37,321 bases of DNA from Patescibacteria group bacterium (GCA_028865335.1 JAGWKK010000003.1:1-37321), one strand, 5' to 3'. Positions 6,323 through 14,422 are shown, counted from the first letter of the stretch. The notes: generated by a model not told the origin, from the sequence alone. Numbers and translations are program-made.

Positions 6323-8128
6323 TTAATCAACCGAAAATCGGATGCGGCGGGCGCCGGCACCGACCGATTCCTGCTTCCCGATCTTGAACTTCCCCACTTC
6401 CAGAGTATGCGTCACGTGCGGACCGCCGCAGAATTCCTTGCTGAACGCCGACGCGAGATCATGCCCCGCAAAATAGACCTTCACGCGGTCTCCGTACTTC
6501 GCCTTGAAGAAATAAAGTGCGCCGGTCTTCTTCGCCTCCTCGATCGGCATTTCCACATACTGCATCGGCAGATCCTGTTGCACCGCGCCGTTGACGAGAT
6601 CTTCCACTTTCTTCACTTCCTCGTCGGTCAGTTTCCGCGGGAACGAGAAATCGAACCGCGCCCGCTGGGCGGTGATATCTGAACCCATCTGATGCACGTC
6701 GTCGCCGAGCACTTTGCGGAGCGCCGCCTGCGCCAAGTGCGTCGCGGTATGCAGCCGCGTCACTTTCTTCAGCTCCTCCTCATCAGCCGCCTTCAGCTCG
6801 CCGGTGTCCAGCAGCAAACCATGACCGCCGAATTTCTTCTCGGCTCCCGCGCGGGAGATTTCCTGATGCTTTTTGAACTCAGCCTCAATATCCTCCGCAC
6901 GCACGCCTTTCACCTTTGCCGGAACCAGCTCCTGCAGCAATTCGAACGGCAAGCCGAAGGTTTCGTAGATCATGAACGCTTCCTGCGCGGAGATCGTGCC
7001 GTATTTCTCGATTTCCTTCACGCCCAGCGCCAGCGCTTTTTCAAACTTCGTCTTCTCCGCGACCCAGACATCGGAAATCTCATTCGTCTTCGTGATTTCC
7101 GGATAGGTATTGCCGAACACCTGCTGGACCGCGGTCAGCACCAGCGGGAACAGATCCGCATGGATATCCCGTATGATTCCGTACACCAGTACGCGTCGCA
7201 GCAGGCGGCGCAGGACATATCCCGCCTCCTTGTTGGACGGACGCACGCCGTCGGCGATCAGAAAGATGGACGAGCGCAAGTGGTCAGCCAATACCCGCAC
7301 CGTCTTATCGTCCAATCCCGGATGCGCGTCGCGGATCGTCGCCACTACCGGCAGGAACAGATCCGTATCAAAAACCGTATCCGCTCCCTGCAGCATCACC
7401 GCCAGCCGCTCCAACCCCATACCCGTATCAATGCCCGGTGACTCCAGTTTCTCCAATGTCTTGTCCGGCTTCGCATAATACTCATTGAATACCACGTTCC
7501 AGATTTCCACGCCGTTACCCGCCAGCGCATCCTCGGCATTCGCGGCGATATAGATCTCCGTCGTCGGTCCGCACGGCCCTTCATTGCCCGTCGGTCCCCA
7601 GAAATTATCCGCTCTACCATGCTTGAATATCCGCTCCTTCGGCAGACCGATCTCTTCATGCCAGATCCTGAACGATTCCTTGTCTTCGGGAACCCCGTGC
7701 TCGCCCGCGAAAATCGTGACATACATCCGCTCGCGGTCGATACCGAGGGTATTCACCACGAAATCATAGGCGTAGTGGATCGCTTCTTTTTTGAAATATC
7801 CGCCCCGCCCGCCATCGCTACACTCCTGCGTTGCGGGCGCGGCAAATGAAAAATTGCCGAGCATTTCAAAGAATGTCAGATGTGTCCGGTCACCCACCTC
7901 TTCAATATCCGATGTCCGGAAACACTTCTGGACTGATGTCGCATTCCGCGAACCGAAATCGCGCATCGGATCCGCCTTGCCGACGTAATACGGCTTGAAC
8001 TGCTGCATCCCGGCGGTAGTCAAAAGAACCGACGGATCGTCGGGCACGAGCGACGAAGACGGCACGACCGCATGGCCGTGCTGTTTGAAATATTCCAAAA
8101 ACTTCTTCCGGATTTCACTCGCTTTCAT
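6323..8128 (-). CDS. alaS: Alanyl-tRNA synthetase, short form
   Basis: Charges tRNA-Ala with alanine. 601 residues against about 850-880 in most bacteria. The class II catalytic core (TTAGMQQFKPYY, FRTSDIEEVGDRTHLTFFEMLGNFSF, later GTGNEGPCGP-like and GMGLERL segments) is followed by the tRNA-recognition region and the editing domain with zinc ligands HTATH and CGGPHV. It ends at GAGARRIRF, right after editing, so the C-Ala oligomerisation domain is absent. This short form is known in candidate-phyla bacteria. An insertion of about 14 residues (96-109) separates FSF from GYFKKEA and is encoded by GC-rich inverted-repeat DNA. TATTAT lies 15 nt before the ATG, with no clear Shine-Dalgarno. Confidence 0.95.
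   Translation of the reverse strand: MKASEIRKKFLEYFKQHGHAVVPSSSLVPDDPSVLLTTAGMQQFKPYYVGKADPMRDFGSRNATSVQKCFRTSDIEEVGDRTHLTFFEMLGNFSFAAPATQECSDGGRGGYFKKEAIHYAYDFVVNTLGIDRERMYVTIFAGEHGVPEDKESFRIWHEEIGLPKERIFKHGRADNFWGPTGNEGPCGPTTEIYIAANAEDALAGNGVEIWNVVFNEYYAKPDKTLEKLESPGIDTGMGLERLAVMLQGADTVFDTDLFLPVVATIRDAHPGLDDKTVRVLADHLRSSIFLIADGVRPSNKEAGYVLRRLLRRVLVYGIIRDIHADLFPLVLTAVQQVFGNTYPEITKTNEISDVWVAEKTKFEKALALGVKEIEKYGTISAQEAFMIYETFGLPFELLQELVPAKVKGVRAEDIEAEFKKHQEISRAGAEKKFGGHGLLLDTGELKAADEEELKKVTRLHTATHLAQAALRKVLGDDVHQMGSDITAQRARFDFSFPRKLTDEEVKKVEDLVNGAVQQDLPMQYVEMPIEEAKKTGALYFFKAKYGDRVKVYFAGHDLASAFSKEFCGGPHVTHTLEVGKFKIGKQESVGAGARRIRFSVD
7806..7839. repeat. Palindrome-like insertion inside alaS
   Basis: CGCCCGC and GCGGGCG arms enclose a 20-base centre. 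The segment encodes the extra residues between two invariant alaS motifs and keeps the frame. Confidence 0.5.
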
Positions 8129-8166
8129 AAAAGTTGTCTTTTGATAATATCACGAAAAAATGAAAC

Positions 8167-8187
8167 AAAAAAGCGCCTCCCGGCGCC
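8167..8187 (-). terminator. Intrinsic terminator of the DUF5667-type gene
   Basis: GCGCC and GGCGC arms with a four-base loop followed by TTTTTT on the minus strand. It is preceded by a stretch of GCTAT-like units (8189-8222), a low-complexity motif also present at 19741-19775. Confidence 0.7.
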
Positions 8188-8228
8188 GTATTTGCTATCT
8201 GCTATTAGCTATTGGCTATATGCCATTT

Positions 8229-9713
8229 TTACTGATTGAACGGCAACACGCGGTTGATCAGCGGTTCGGAAGCGAGTTTCGCCGCCGCCGCATCGGTCGC
8301 CTGCTGAATCAATCCCGCAATAGTCACATCCGCCTGCTCCAAAAGCAAGTCAGCATTTCGGAATGCCGGCGTGACCTTATCCGTATTGATCTTGCCGCTC
8401 GCCAGATCAGAAAGCTTCGCGATCGACTGCGCCGCCTGATCCAACTGATCAGCCGTGGTCGACGCTGTGTCCTGATTCAGATTATTGTCAGCCGCGCGCT
8501 GCGCAAGAGCGTCGTACGAAGATTTCAATCCTCCGATTTCGCCGTGCAACGTATCATAATCGGCGCGCGCGTAATACACCAAAGCATCCTGCAACGACGC
8601 CAGCACCAGACTCGCCTGTCCCGCCGCATCGGTATATTGCCCCGCATCAAACGAGACACTGACTTGCGTCGCATTGAACTTCGCGTGGCTGACCAACGAG
8701 GACGCCGTGGCGCTTTTCACGCCCGATCCGGCAGCAGCTGCGCGCTGGATCAGTTGATCCGATTCGTCCATCATGCGCTGCACTTCCGGCTTACTGGCGG
8801 ATTTCGCATCAGCCATTGAATCCAACAGATGCTGACGCACGATCGCCAACGTATTCTTGAGATCGGAATTGTCCAACTGTTCGCGGATCTCATCCAAAAG
8901 AACCAGCGTGCGCACCTGATCGCCAGGAACCTGATCGAACAGATTCGGTACCGAAGACGGGTCCTGTTCCATTTTCGCGATGACGCGCATCATCAGCCGG
9001 TCATGCGCCAAAAGAACCGTCGTACCCGAGGGCGCATCACCGAGTTTATCCTGCAAACGATCCAAAACGCGCGCAGCCATCATATCATCTTCCAGATTCG
9101 TCTGATCGCCGAGAAGCGTATCGAGACGGGCATGCAGCGCTTCCGGAGTATCCAGTTTCGTTATCGCATCCGCCGTCATGCCGGCCAACCGGTCGCTTAA
9201 CGATTCCAAACGGTCGCGCAAACCCGCGTCCGCGGATGCTTCCGATTCATCGAATAGAACCGTATGTTCCAATTCGGCCTTCACAATGCGCGTCATCAGG
9301 TCGCTCACTGCCGGCGTCGCCGTCGTGTCGTTGATCGCCGCCACATCCTGGCTCAAGCGGTCGATGCTCTCACCATACAGATCGGTCGCCGACTTCACAT
9401 TCTCATCGGAACCATCCAGCACCTGCTGCAGCTTGTTCAGTTCGCCTGCTTTCTGATTGAGGATATCTAACTCCAGATTCGCCTGATTGACCGGATCGGT
9501 CGTCATCGCCCGCTGCACGGTGCGGGTAATGTTTTTCAGGAAATAGAACGGATTGGTCGGCAACAAGCCCGGATTCTCAACCGACGGGTCGGCATTGAAA
9601 AAACTGAATCCGAAAGCCGCATGTGCCGCCGGCGCCACGCCAAAAGCCCCTACTATTGCCAGTAAGGCGGCCCGAGCAGCCCAAAAACGTATACCGCCGT
9701 TAGATTTGCCCAT
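8229..9713 (-). CDS. Exported DUF5667-type helical protein
   Basis: 494 residues. An N-terminal signal peptide (about residues 9-33, ending AHA) is followed by the DUF5667 pattern: LPTNPFYFLKNITRTVQ, then a helix with DPVNQANLELDILNQKAGEL. The remainder is long amphipathic helices rich in Ala, Asp, Gln and Leu, consistent with a coiled-coil or spectrin-like extracellular stalk. No enzymatic motif is seen. Family members are usually envelope-associated and of unknown function. GAAGGA stands 7 nt before the ATG. An extended -10 (TGCTATACT, 9804-9812) gives a leader of about 90 nt. An independent RNA gene ends just upstream. Confidence 0.75.
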   Translation of the reverse strand: MGKSNGGIRFWAARAALLAIVGAFGVAPAAHAAFGFSFFNADPSVENPGLLPTNPFYFLKNITRTVQRAMTTDPVNQANLELDILNQKAGELNKLQQVLDGSDENVKSATDLYGESIDRLSQDVAAINDTTATPAVSDLMTRIVKAELEHTVLFDESEASADAGLRDRLESLSDRLAGMTADAITKLDTPEALHARLDTLLGDQTNLEDDMMAARVLDRLQDKLGDAPSGTTVLLAHDRLMMRVIAKMEQDPSSVPNLFDQVPGDQVRTLVLLDEIREQLDNSDLKNTLAIVRQHLLDSMADAKSASKPEVQRMMDESDQLIQRAAAAGSGVKSATASSLVSHAKFNATQVSVSFDAGQYTDAAGQASLVLASLQDALVYYARADYDTLHGEIGGLKSSYDALAQRAADNNLNQDTASTTADQLDQAAQSIAKLSDLASGKINTDKVTPAFRNADLLLEQADVTIAGLIQQATDAAAAKLASEPLINRVLPFNQ

Positions 9714-9803
9714 AAATTGTCCTTCAAATGAAAGGATCTATGGAGAATAGACCCTGTTGTTTGCGTATTGAATTATTACCCACCCTCACTTCCTCACCCC
9801 CTG

Positions 9804-9812
9804 AGTATAGCA
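9804..9812 (-). promoter_or_regulatory. Extended -10 promoter of the DUF5667-type gene
   Basis: TGCTATACT on the minus strand. The same GATATGCTATA core recurs at the promoters near 10086 and 18055. Confidence 0.55.
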
Positions 9813-9856
9813 TATCGGCCCTGAAATTGCCAGACCCCGGTCAAGTCGGCCTGCAT

Positions 9857-9886
9857 AAAAAAGGCCCCGAACTTTCGCTCGGGGCC
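9857..9886 (-). terminator. Strong intrinsic terminator of ncRNA-1
   Basis: GGCCCCGA arm, GCGAAAGT centre and TCGGGGCC arm on the minus strand, then TTTTTT. Confidence 0.9.
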
Positions 9887-10079
9887 CGGCTGCGACTGCG
9901 GGTTTCTCCTCAGGTCGTATGCATTGGACATGGCCGCTGCATAGCTAGTCGGCGCCTGGGAAATGACGAGGTTGGAGGGCCGTATCCTCGTCACGACTCT
10001 GTCGCTCCGCTATCGCTAAGATCAAGGTGCTGCGTCTCACCGGGGGCTCCCTTTGCAGGGATCCTCCACCGGCTTTGAT
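9857..10079 (-). ncRNA. Probable structured non-coding RNA (ncRNA-1)
   Basis: A self-contained transcription unit of about 223 nt. A consensus promoter lies upstream (10086-10114) and a strong terminator closes it (9857-9886). Visible stems are TGACGAGG/CCTCGTCA (9964-9971 with 9986-9993, 14-base loop), UCCC..GGGA around 10048-10061, and GGTG..CACC around 10025-10040. No convincing open reading frame fits between promoter and terminator; a 31-codon GTG frame exists but has only a weak Shine-Dalgarno. It does not match the core motifs I know for tmRNA, RNase P, SRP RNA or common riboswitches. It lies upstream of the DUF5667-type gene, but that gene has its own promoter, so a stand-alone RNA is more likely than a leader. 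Confidence 0.6.
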
Positions 10080-10085
10080 TTACTT

Positions 10086-10114
10086 AATATAGCATATCCA
10101 AATTATATTGTCAA
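10086..10114 (-). promoter_or_regulatory. Consensus sigma-70 promoter of ncRNA-1
   Basis: TTGACA (10109-10114), a 17-base spacer, and TATATT (10086-10091) preceded by TGC. Predicted start near 10079. One of the best promoters in the window. Confidence 0.85.
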
Positions 10115-10152
10115 TAGCCTCAGTAGTCATTAGTGATTAGATATTAGAAATT

Positions 10153-10325
10153 AAAAATCCCGCACTCGCGGGATTTTTTCATTCTCATCACTCAAGCGAG
10201 GCTATCCTTTTGGAAAGAAACTGCCGGAGCCGGGCATATCATTTTTCCTTATGGCCCGGCGAGGCGTAGGCGGATCCGGCAAAAAGCCGGAAAACGCCGG
10301 TTCTTTCAAAAGCGATAGTCGAGCA
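10153..10325 (-). terminator. rpoD downstream region with two hairpins
   Basis: After the rpoD stop, the minus strand carries GCCGGGC/GCCCGGC arms (10229-10235 with 10254-10260), a cluster of CCGG stems near 10275-10305, then an intrinsic terminator ATCCCGC...GCGGGAT followed by T (10153-10179), which could work on both strands. No gene is seen here. Confidence 0.6.
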
Positions 10326-11693
10326 CTAGTAGCCTTCCAGCATATGCGACTTCCCGTGGGACTTGATCCGGTTCAGCGCTTTCGCCTCAATCTGGCGGAT
10401 GCGTTCGCGGGTGACCGCGAATTCCTTCCCCACTTCTTCCAGGGTGTGCGTGATGCCGTCTTCCAATCCGAAGCGCATCTGCAGGATCTTCTGCTCGCGC
10501 GGGGTCAGGTCAACCATGATGCTCCTGATGCGCTCGCGCAACAGGGTCTGCGATGCGATCTGCGCCGGCGTCAGGCTGTGCTGGTCTTCGATGAATTCAG
10601 CCAGAGACGACTCGCCTTCGTCATCTTCGCCCACCGGCGCCTCCAACGATACGACTTCCTGTGAAATCTTCTGGATGTGATGCACCTTCTCCACCGGAAG
10701 ATTCATTTCAATCGCAATCTCCTCCGGCAGCGGATCGCGGCCGAGTTCCTGGACCAGATGGCGTTTCGCCTGGGTGTATTTCGAAATCGTTTCCACCATG
10801 TGCACCGGAATGCGGATGGTGCGGGACTGGTCGGCGAGCGCGCGGGTGATCGCCTGGCGGATCCACCACGTCGCGTAGGTTGAAAACTTGAAACCGCGGC
10901 GGTAATCGAACTTCGCCACCGCGCGGGACAGACCGATGTTCCCTTCCTGGATCAGATCCAGAATGCTCAGATGCGGACTGCGGTTCACATAGCGCTTCGC
11001 GATGGACACCACGAGACGGAGGTTCGCTTCGATGAATTTCCGGCGCGCCTCCTTATCACCCTTTTCCACGCGTTTGGCGAGGTCTTTCTCTTCCTGTCCG
11101 GTCAGCAGCTTGATCTTGCCGATCTCTTTCAGATAGGTCTGCACGGAATCGGGAATTTCGCCCTCGATGCGGTCGGCGCGCTCCAATTCCTCCTTGGATA
11201 CTTCGTCCTCTTTCGGAAGCTGGATCAGCTGGCTGGTTTCCACCACTTTGATGTTCGCCTCCTCGAGTTTCTGGTAGATGCCTTCCAGCAGCGAGACGTT
11301 GTCCTCGATCTGGGGGAATGCCTGGAGCACTTCGTTGTCCGTCACGAAGCCACGGCTGCGGCCGCGGGCGATCAATTCATCCAGACTGTCCGCCGCCACC
11401 TGTTCCTTCTTGCTCAGCTTGGGTTCCTTGCCGGTCTTCTTCTTTACGGAAAAATCAGGCGGAACTGCCGGACGGGCGGACTCTCCCGTTTTCTTCGCCG
11501 CTTTGGCGGGACGCTTTTTCAGCGCTTTCTTTTTGGTCGTTTTCTTTTTTGCCGTCTTCTTCCTGGCGGCTTTCTTCGCCTTCTTTTTCGGTGCGCGCTT
11601 TTTCGCCGGCTTCCGCTTCGCCGCGGGTTTCTTCTTTTTCTTCAACGGCTTGCGGGCCGCCTTCTTCATCTTTTTGAGTTTCTTTTTCTTCAT
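10326..11693 (-). CDS. rpoD: Housekeeping sigma factor (RpoD/SigA)
   Basis: Primary sigma-70 factor, directs RNA polymerase to -35/-10 promoters. 455 residues. Region 1.1 is replaced by about 68 residues of Lys/Ala/Pro repeats. A helical segment then leads to regions 1.2-2 ([76 protein letters not shown]), region 3 ([17 protein letters not shown]) and region 4 ([42 protein letters not shown]). The region 2.4 and 4.2 residues are standard, in line with the TTGACA/TATAAT promoters in this window. It follows dnaG by 88 bases, the classic macromolecular-synthesis order. There is no clear Shine-Dalgarno; TATACT abuts the ATG. Confidence 0.95.
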   Translation of the reverse strand: MKKKKLKKMKKAARKPLKKKKKPAAKRKPAKKRAPKKKAKKAARKKTAKKKTTKKKALKKRPAKAAKKTGESARPAVPPDFSVKKKTGKEPKLSKKEQVAADSLDELIARGRSRGFVTDNEVLQAFPQIEDNVSLLEGIYQKLEEANIKVVETSQLIQLPKEDEVSKEELERADRIEGEIPDSVQTYLKEIGKIKLLTGQEEKDLAKRVEKGDKEARRKFIEANLRLVVSIAKRYVNRSPHLSILDLIQEGNIGLSRAVAKFDYRRGFKFSTYATWWIRQAITRALADQSRTIRIPVHMVETISKYTQAKRHLVQELGRDPLPEEIAIEMNLPVEKVHHIQKISQEVVSLEAPVGEDDEGESSLAEFIEDQHSLTPAQIASQTLLRERIRSIMVDLTPREQKILQMRFGLEDGITHTLEEVGKEFAVTRERIRQIEAKALNRIKSHGKSHMLEGY

Positions 11694-11780
11694 AGTATAT
11701 AAATGGTCGCGAATGCGTGTTCATACGTTACCACACGCTCGCGCCTTATTCAAACTCCCGTCCGTCCGGAGAAGTCACGC

Positions 11781-13550
11781 CTATGCGCCCTGCAATTCCC
11801 GGGACACCGCGGCGAACTCCTGCATCGCCTGCTGCAGCTTCTGGTCGTCACCGCTGCGCTCCAATGTCCGGATGGACTCGCTGAGTTCCTTGCGCCGGTC
11901 TTCGAGATAGGTGATTTTCAGGCGGCGGAGCAGGACGCCGATCTCCTTCTCCAGGGACTCCACGTCCATGTCCTGATTCTCAAAACTGAATTTCATGCTG
12001 ATCGCGCTCATCAGATCCTCGATATCCTTGCGCCGGAGATCGTCGGGCCGGGTGAAGTCGCGATACACATCGGCATACGCCGGCGGGAAATACTGGACAT
12101 AGTCATTGAGCATCTGCAGATCGCTCTTCAGGTGCAGCATGATGCCGAGCAGGCGGCGCAGGATGATATCCCGTCGCGTCGCCTCGCGGTCCGCCGGAAG
12201 CGCGGCCTTCGGTGCGGCCGCCGCGGCAGGCGCGGGAGCGGCCGAAATGGCAGTCATCTCGTCCACCAGCACGTCTTCGTTCATCTTCACGCGGTAGGAC
12301 AGCTCGCGGATCCAGTAACTCCGGTCGATCGGACTGGAAAGTCCGCGGATCTTGGCGAGGATGAGCCGGATCGCCTGTTTCTTCAGCTTCAGATCGTCGG
12401 ACACTTTCTCCATATACTTCTGGAAGTAGTATTCCATCGCGGGCTTCGCACTCTTCACCAGTTCCGCGAGGTGGCCCGGCTGTTTCCGCGCGACATCCGC
12501 GGGATCTTTCAGCTTCGCATCGTCGATCACCAGCAGCTTCACCGTGAAGTCGTGCGCATTCGCCATATCGATCGCCCGTTCCGCAGCCGCCTGTCCCGCC
12601 TCATCGGCGTCAAAACTCAGCACCAGCTCGTCCGCCACGCGGCGCAGCATCGTCAGATGGTCGTTGGTCAGCGCGGTTCCGGATGTCGCCACGATATTCT
12701 TCACGCCGTCCTGCCACGCCATGATCAGGTCCATCTGGCCTTCCACGATCACCGCCACATGCGCATCGCGGATATCGCCTTTCGTCTTATGGAAACCGTA
12801 CAGGATCCGTGATTTCTGGAACACCGGGGACTCCGGGCTGTTCACATACTTCGGCGCCACGAATCCTGAGCTCGTCGAAGGATTGCCCACATGTTCATTT
12901 TCACTGCCGGGCATGATCCGGCCCGTGAACCCGACCACCTTACCCGTGTGGTTGTGGATCGGAAACATGATGCGCGCGCGGAAGCGGTCCCGGTACATTC
13001 CCCGGTCCGTCTTGATCGCGAGCCCCACCTGCTCGATGTCGGCGACCGGAAAGCCCTGTTTGATCAGATGCTTCATCAGCTGATCCGATCCGTCGGGCGC
13101 CACGCCGATTTCAAACTCCTTGACCGTCTCCGGCTTCAGGCCGCGCTCCGCGAGATATTCGTTGACCTTGGACGCCATGCCCAGCTGCGAAACGAAAAAG
13201 TCCTTCGCCGATTCCAGGATGCGGTATGACTTCTGCGACGCCTGGAAATCGCGGTCTCCGCCCGGCCGCATTTCAATCCCCGCCTTGTCCGCCAGAATCT
13301 TCAGCGCGTCGTAAAACTCGATGTTCTCATATTTCATCAGGAACTTGATGATGTCGCCGCCTTCGCCGCAGGTTCCGAAACAATGCCAGGTCTGCCGCTC
13401 CGGCGACACCATGAACGACGGCGTCTTTTCCTTGTGGAACGGGCAGAGGGCTTTGAAATTCTTCCCCGCCGGTTTGAGCTCGATATAATTCCGAAGAAAC
13501 TCGACGATGTCGAGTTTTTCTTTTACCTGCTGGGCGATATCGGAAGACAT
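11781..13550 (-). CDS. dnaG: DNA primase
   Basis: Makes RNA primers for DNA replication. 589 residues. The N-terminal zinc finger has CPFH (C36, H39) and HCFGTC (C57, C61), one residue longer between the last two cysteines than the usual HCFGC. The catalytic core follows, with a TOPRIM domain (VIVEGQMDL around residue 270 and SFDADEAGQ around 315). The C-terminal helical region is the putative helicase-binding part. Residues 225-229 (STSSG) and neighbours are extra compared with the family; they come from a short palindrome (12862-12884) inserted in frame. TATACT ends 8 nt before the ATG with no Shine-Dalgarno, so the message may be leaderless. Confidence 0.95.
   Translation of the reverse strand: MSSDIAQQVKEKLDIVEFLRNYIELKPAGKNFKALCPFHKEKTPSFMVSPERQTWHCFGTCGEGGDIIKFLMKYENIEFYDALKILADKAGIEMRPGGDRDFQASQKSYRILESAKDFFVSQLGMASKVNEYLAERGLKPETVKEFEIGVAPDGSDQLMKHLIKQGFPVADIEQVGLAIKTDRGMYRDRFRARIMFPIHNHTGKVVGFTGRIMPGSENEHVGNPSTSSGFVAPKYVNSPESPVFQKSRILYGFHKTKGDIRDAHVAVIVEGQMDLIMAWQDGVKNIVATSGTALTNDHLTMLRRVADELVLSFDADEAGQAAAERAIDMANAHDFTVKLLVIDDAKLKDPADVARKQPGHLAELVKSAKPAMEYYFQKYMEKVSDDLKLKKQAIRLILAKIRGLSSPIDRSYWIRELSYRVKMNEDVLVDEMTAISAAPAPAAAAAPKAALPADREATRRDIILRRLLGIMLHLKSDLQMLNDYVQYFPPAYADVYRDFTRPDDLRRKDIEDLMSAISMKFSFENQDMDVESLEKEIGVLLRRLKITYLEDRRKELSESIRTLERSGDDQKLQQAMQEFAAVSRELQGA
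12862..12884. repeat. Dispersed palindromic element inside dnaG
   Basis: A 23-base near-palindrome whose ends are AATCCT and AGGATT and whose core reads CCTGAGCTCGTCGAAGG. It encodes the NPSTSSGF stretch. I know this core as a frequent dispersed repeat in related genomes; this is recollection, not a search. Confidence 0.65.
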
Positions 13551-13558
13551 ATATTAAA

Positions 13559-13564
13559 AGTATA
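13559..13564 (-). promoter_or_regulatory. -10 box of dnaG
   Basis: TATACT on the minus strand, 8 nt before the dnaG ATG. The upstream DNA is a low-complexity AAAGTTAAAAG-type stretch with no clear -35. Confidence 0.5.
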
Positions 13565-13610
13565 AAGTGGAAAGGTAAAAGTTAAAAGTCAGGAAACCGA
13601 TAAAATAAAA

Positions 13611-13623
13611 CCCCTTATCGGGG
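13611..13623 (-). terminator. Intrinsic terminator with stop codon in the loop
   Basis: CCCC, GATAA, GGGG then TTTTA on the minus strand. The TAA stop of the zinc-finger gene (13615-13617) is in the loop. Confidence 0.75.
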
Positions 13624-13944
13624 TTTGTGTTTTTTAAGAATCTTGATGATTTCCTTTCTTGCTTTCGCTTTCCGCTTCTTGAGGTCCGGAGACTTCGCCA
13701 CCTCAGCCCGATAGATGTCCATCTTGAGCCGATTGATCTGCTCATGCCATGCCTCCTGGTAATGAGGGCACATGAACGAATCATGCAGGCGCTTCGCGCC
13801 GCCCATCGCCATGGCCCAGCTGGTTGGACCCAGCACATTTCTCTTCACTCTCATCGGCGAATTGCACACTCCGCAAACTGCCGATTGCACCGCACCAGGG
13901 TCAGGAAACCAGTAACCGACGTTCCCGTGCCAATCGATCTTCAT
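13615..13944 (-). CDS. Small zinc-finger-like protein of unknown function
   Basis: 109 residues. The N-terminal half contains CGVCNSPM and later FMCPHYQEAWH, a C-x2-C ... C-x-H arrangement suited to one zinc ion. A conserved-looking core (RNVLGPTSWAMAMGG...LHDSF) separates the two halves of the site. The C-terminus is a basic helix (LKKRKAKARKEIIKILKKHK) that could bind nucleic acid. From memory, similar small proteins are common in these bacteria but have no assigned role. GGGAG lies 7 nt before the ATG. The gene is divergent from bL28 across a shared inverted repeat. Confidence 0.65.
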   Translation of the reverse strand: MKIDWHGNVGYWFPDPGAVQSAVCGVCNSPMRVKRNVLGPTSWAMAMGGAKRLHDSFMCPHYQEAWHEQINRLKMDIYRAEVAKSPDLKKRKAKARKEIIKILKKHKPR

Positions 13945-14033
13945 TGCTCTACTCCCATTTCCTGAGCTCCCTATCGGAGCATACAGGGCTTGATTTTTCT
14001 TTTCAAGTGATATATGCTATATTCTATCTTATG

Positions 14034-14174
14034 TCGGGTAGTAGAACTGCGATGAGTATATAACCCCTCTTCGCCGACGACTATCTTGCATAGGCCGTTT
14101 ACAATTCATTCACGTTCCGACTATAATTAAGACGTGTTATATACTGCGAAGAGTATCGCAGTTTCACTACCCGA
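14034..14174. repeat. GTAGT-type inverted-repeat element 1 (REPIN-like)
   Basis: Arms 14034-14064 and 14136-14174 are nearly identical inverted copies of TCGGGTAGT.GAACTGCGAT. The right arm has a 9-base extra segment that makes its own 7-bp hairpin (ACTGCGA/TCGCAGT, 14143-14162). One arm carries CTACTAC, the other CACTAC. The centre contains the bL28 promoter. The element stops two bases before the bL28 ATG. Confidence 0.7.
14098..14127 (+). promoter_or_regulatory. Promoter of bL28 inside the inverted-repeat loop
   Basis: TTTACA (14098-14103), 18-base spacer, TATAAT (14122-14127). The leader of about 40 nt would consist of the right arm of the element, with a 7-bp hairpin and TTCACTACCCGAT just before the ATG in place of a Shine-Dalgarno. 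Confidence 0.75.
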
Positions 14175-14175
14175 T

Positions 14176-14364
14176 ATGAAACAGTGCGCATTCTGTGGCA
14201 AGGGACACTTTATGGGAGGTACCCGTAAACTGCTCCGCGGCCACTACAACCCGACGAATTGGTCACGAAAGCAGGCAAACCTGCAGTGGTTTTCCGAACC
14301 CGGAAAGCCCGGCAGAGTGAAGGCGTGCGTGAAGTGCATCAAGCTCCGCAAAAAGAAAGCATAA
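14176..14364 (+). CDS. rpmB: Ribosomal protein bL28, zinc-ribbon form
   Basis: 62-residue protein of the large ribosomal subunit. CAFC (C4, C7) and CVKC (C51, C54) form a four-cysteine zinc ribbon as in C+ forms of bL28. GKGHFMGG and HYNPTNWSRKQANLQW correspond to the GKxPxxGNxxSH and RRFxPNLQ parts of the family, though divergently, and the tail is lysine-rich. The start is the ATG at 14176; the longer frame upstream lies in the structured leader. There is no Shine-Dalgarno. The leader hairpin plus an ACTACC motif precede the ATG, the same arrangement as at two other genes in this window. Confidence 0.75.
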   Translation: MKQCAFCGKGHFMGGTRKLLRGHYNPTNWSRKQANLQWFSEPGKPGRVKACVKCIKLRKKKA

Positions 14365-14365
14365 C

Positions 14366-14391
14366 GAAAAACAGCCGCAGGGCTGTTTTTT
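14366..14391 (+). terminator. Intrinsic terminator of bL28
   Basis: ACAGCC, GCAG, GGCTGT then TTTTT. Confidence 0.85.
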
Positions 14392-14407
14392 CGCGGCCTT
14401 GCCGGTA

Positions 14408-14416
14408 TGCTATAGT
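14408..14416 (+). promoter_or_regulatory. Extended -10 promoter of glycosyltransferase 1
   Basis: TGCTATAGT ends 6 nt before the ATG at 14423. There is no Shine-Dalgarno, so the message may begin at the start codon. Confidence 0.55.
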
Positions 14417-14422
14417 CACAAC

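Noticed and set aside
9857-10079. A riboswitch controlling the DUF5667-type gene
   Set aside because: The downstream gene has its own extended -10 promoter after the terminator, so read-through control is not needed; kept only as a lesser possibility.
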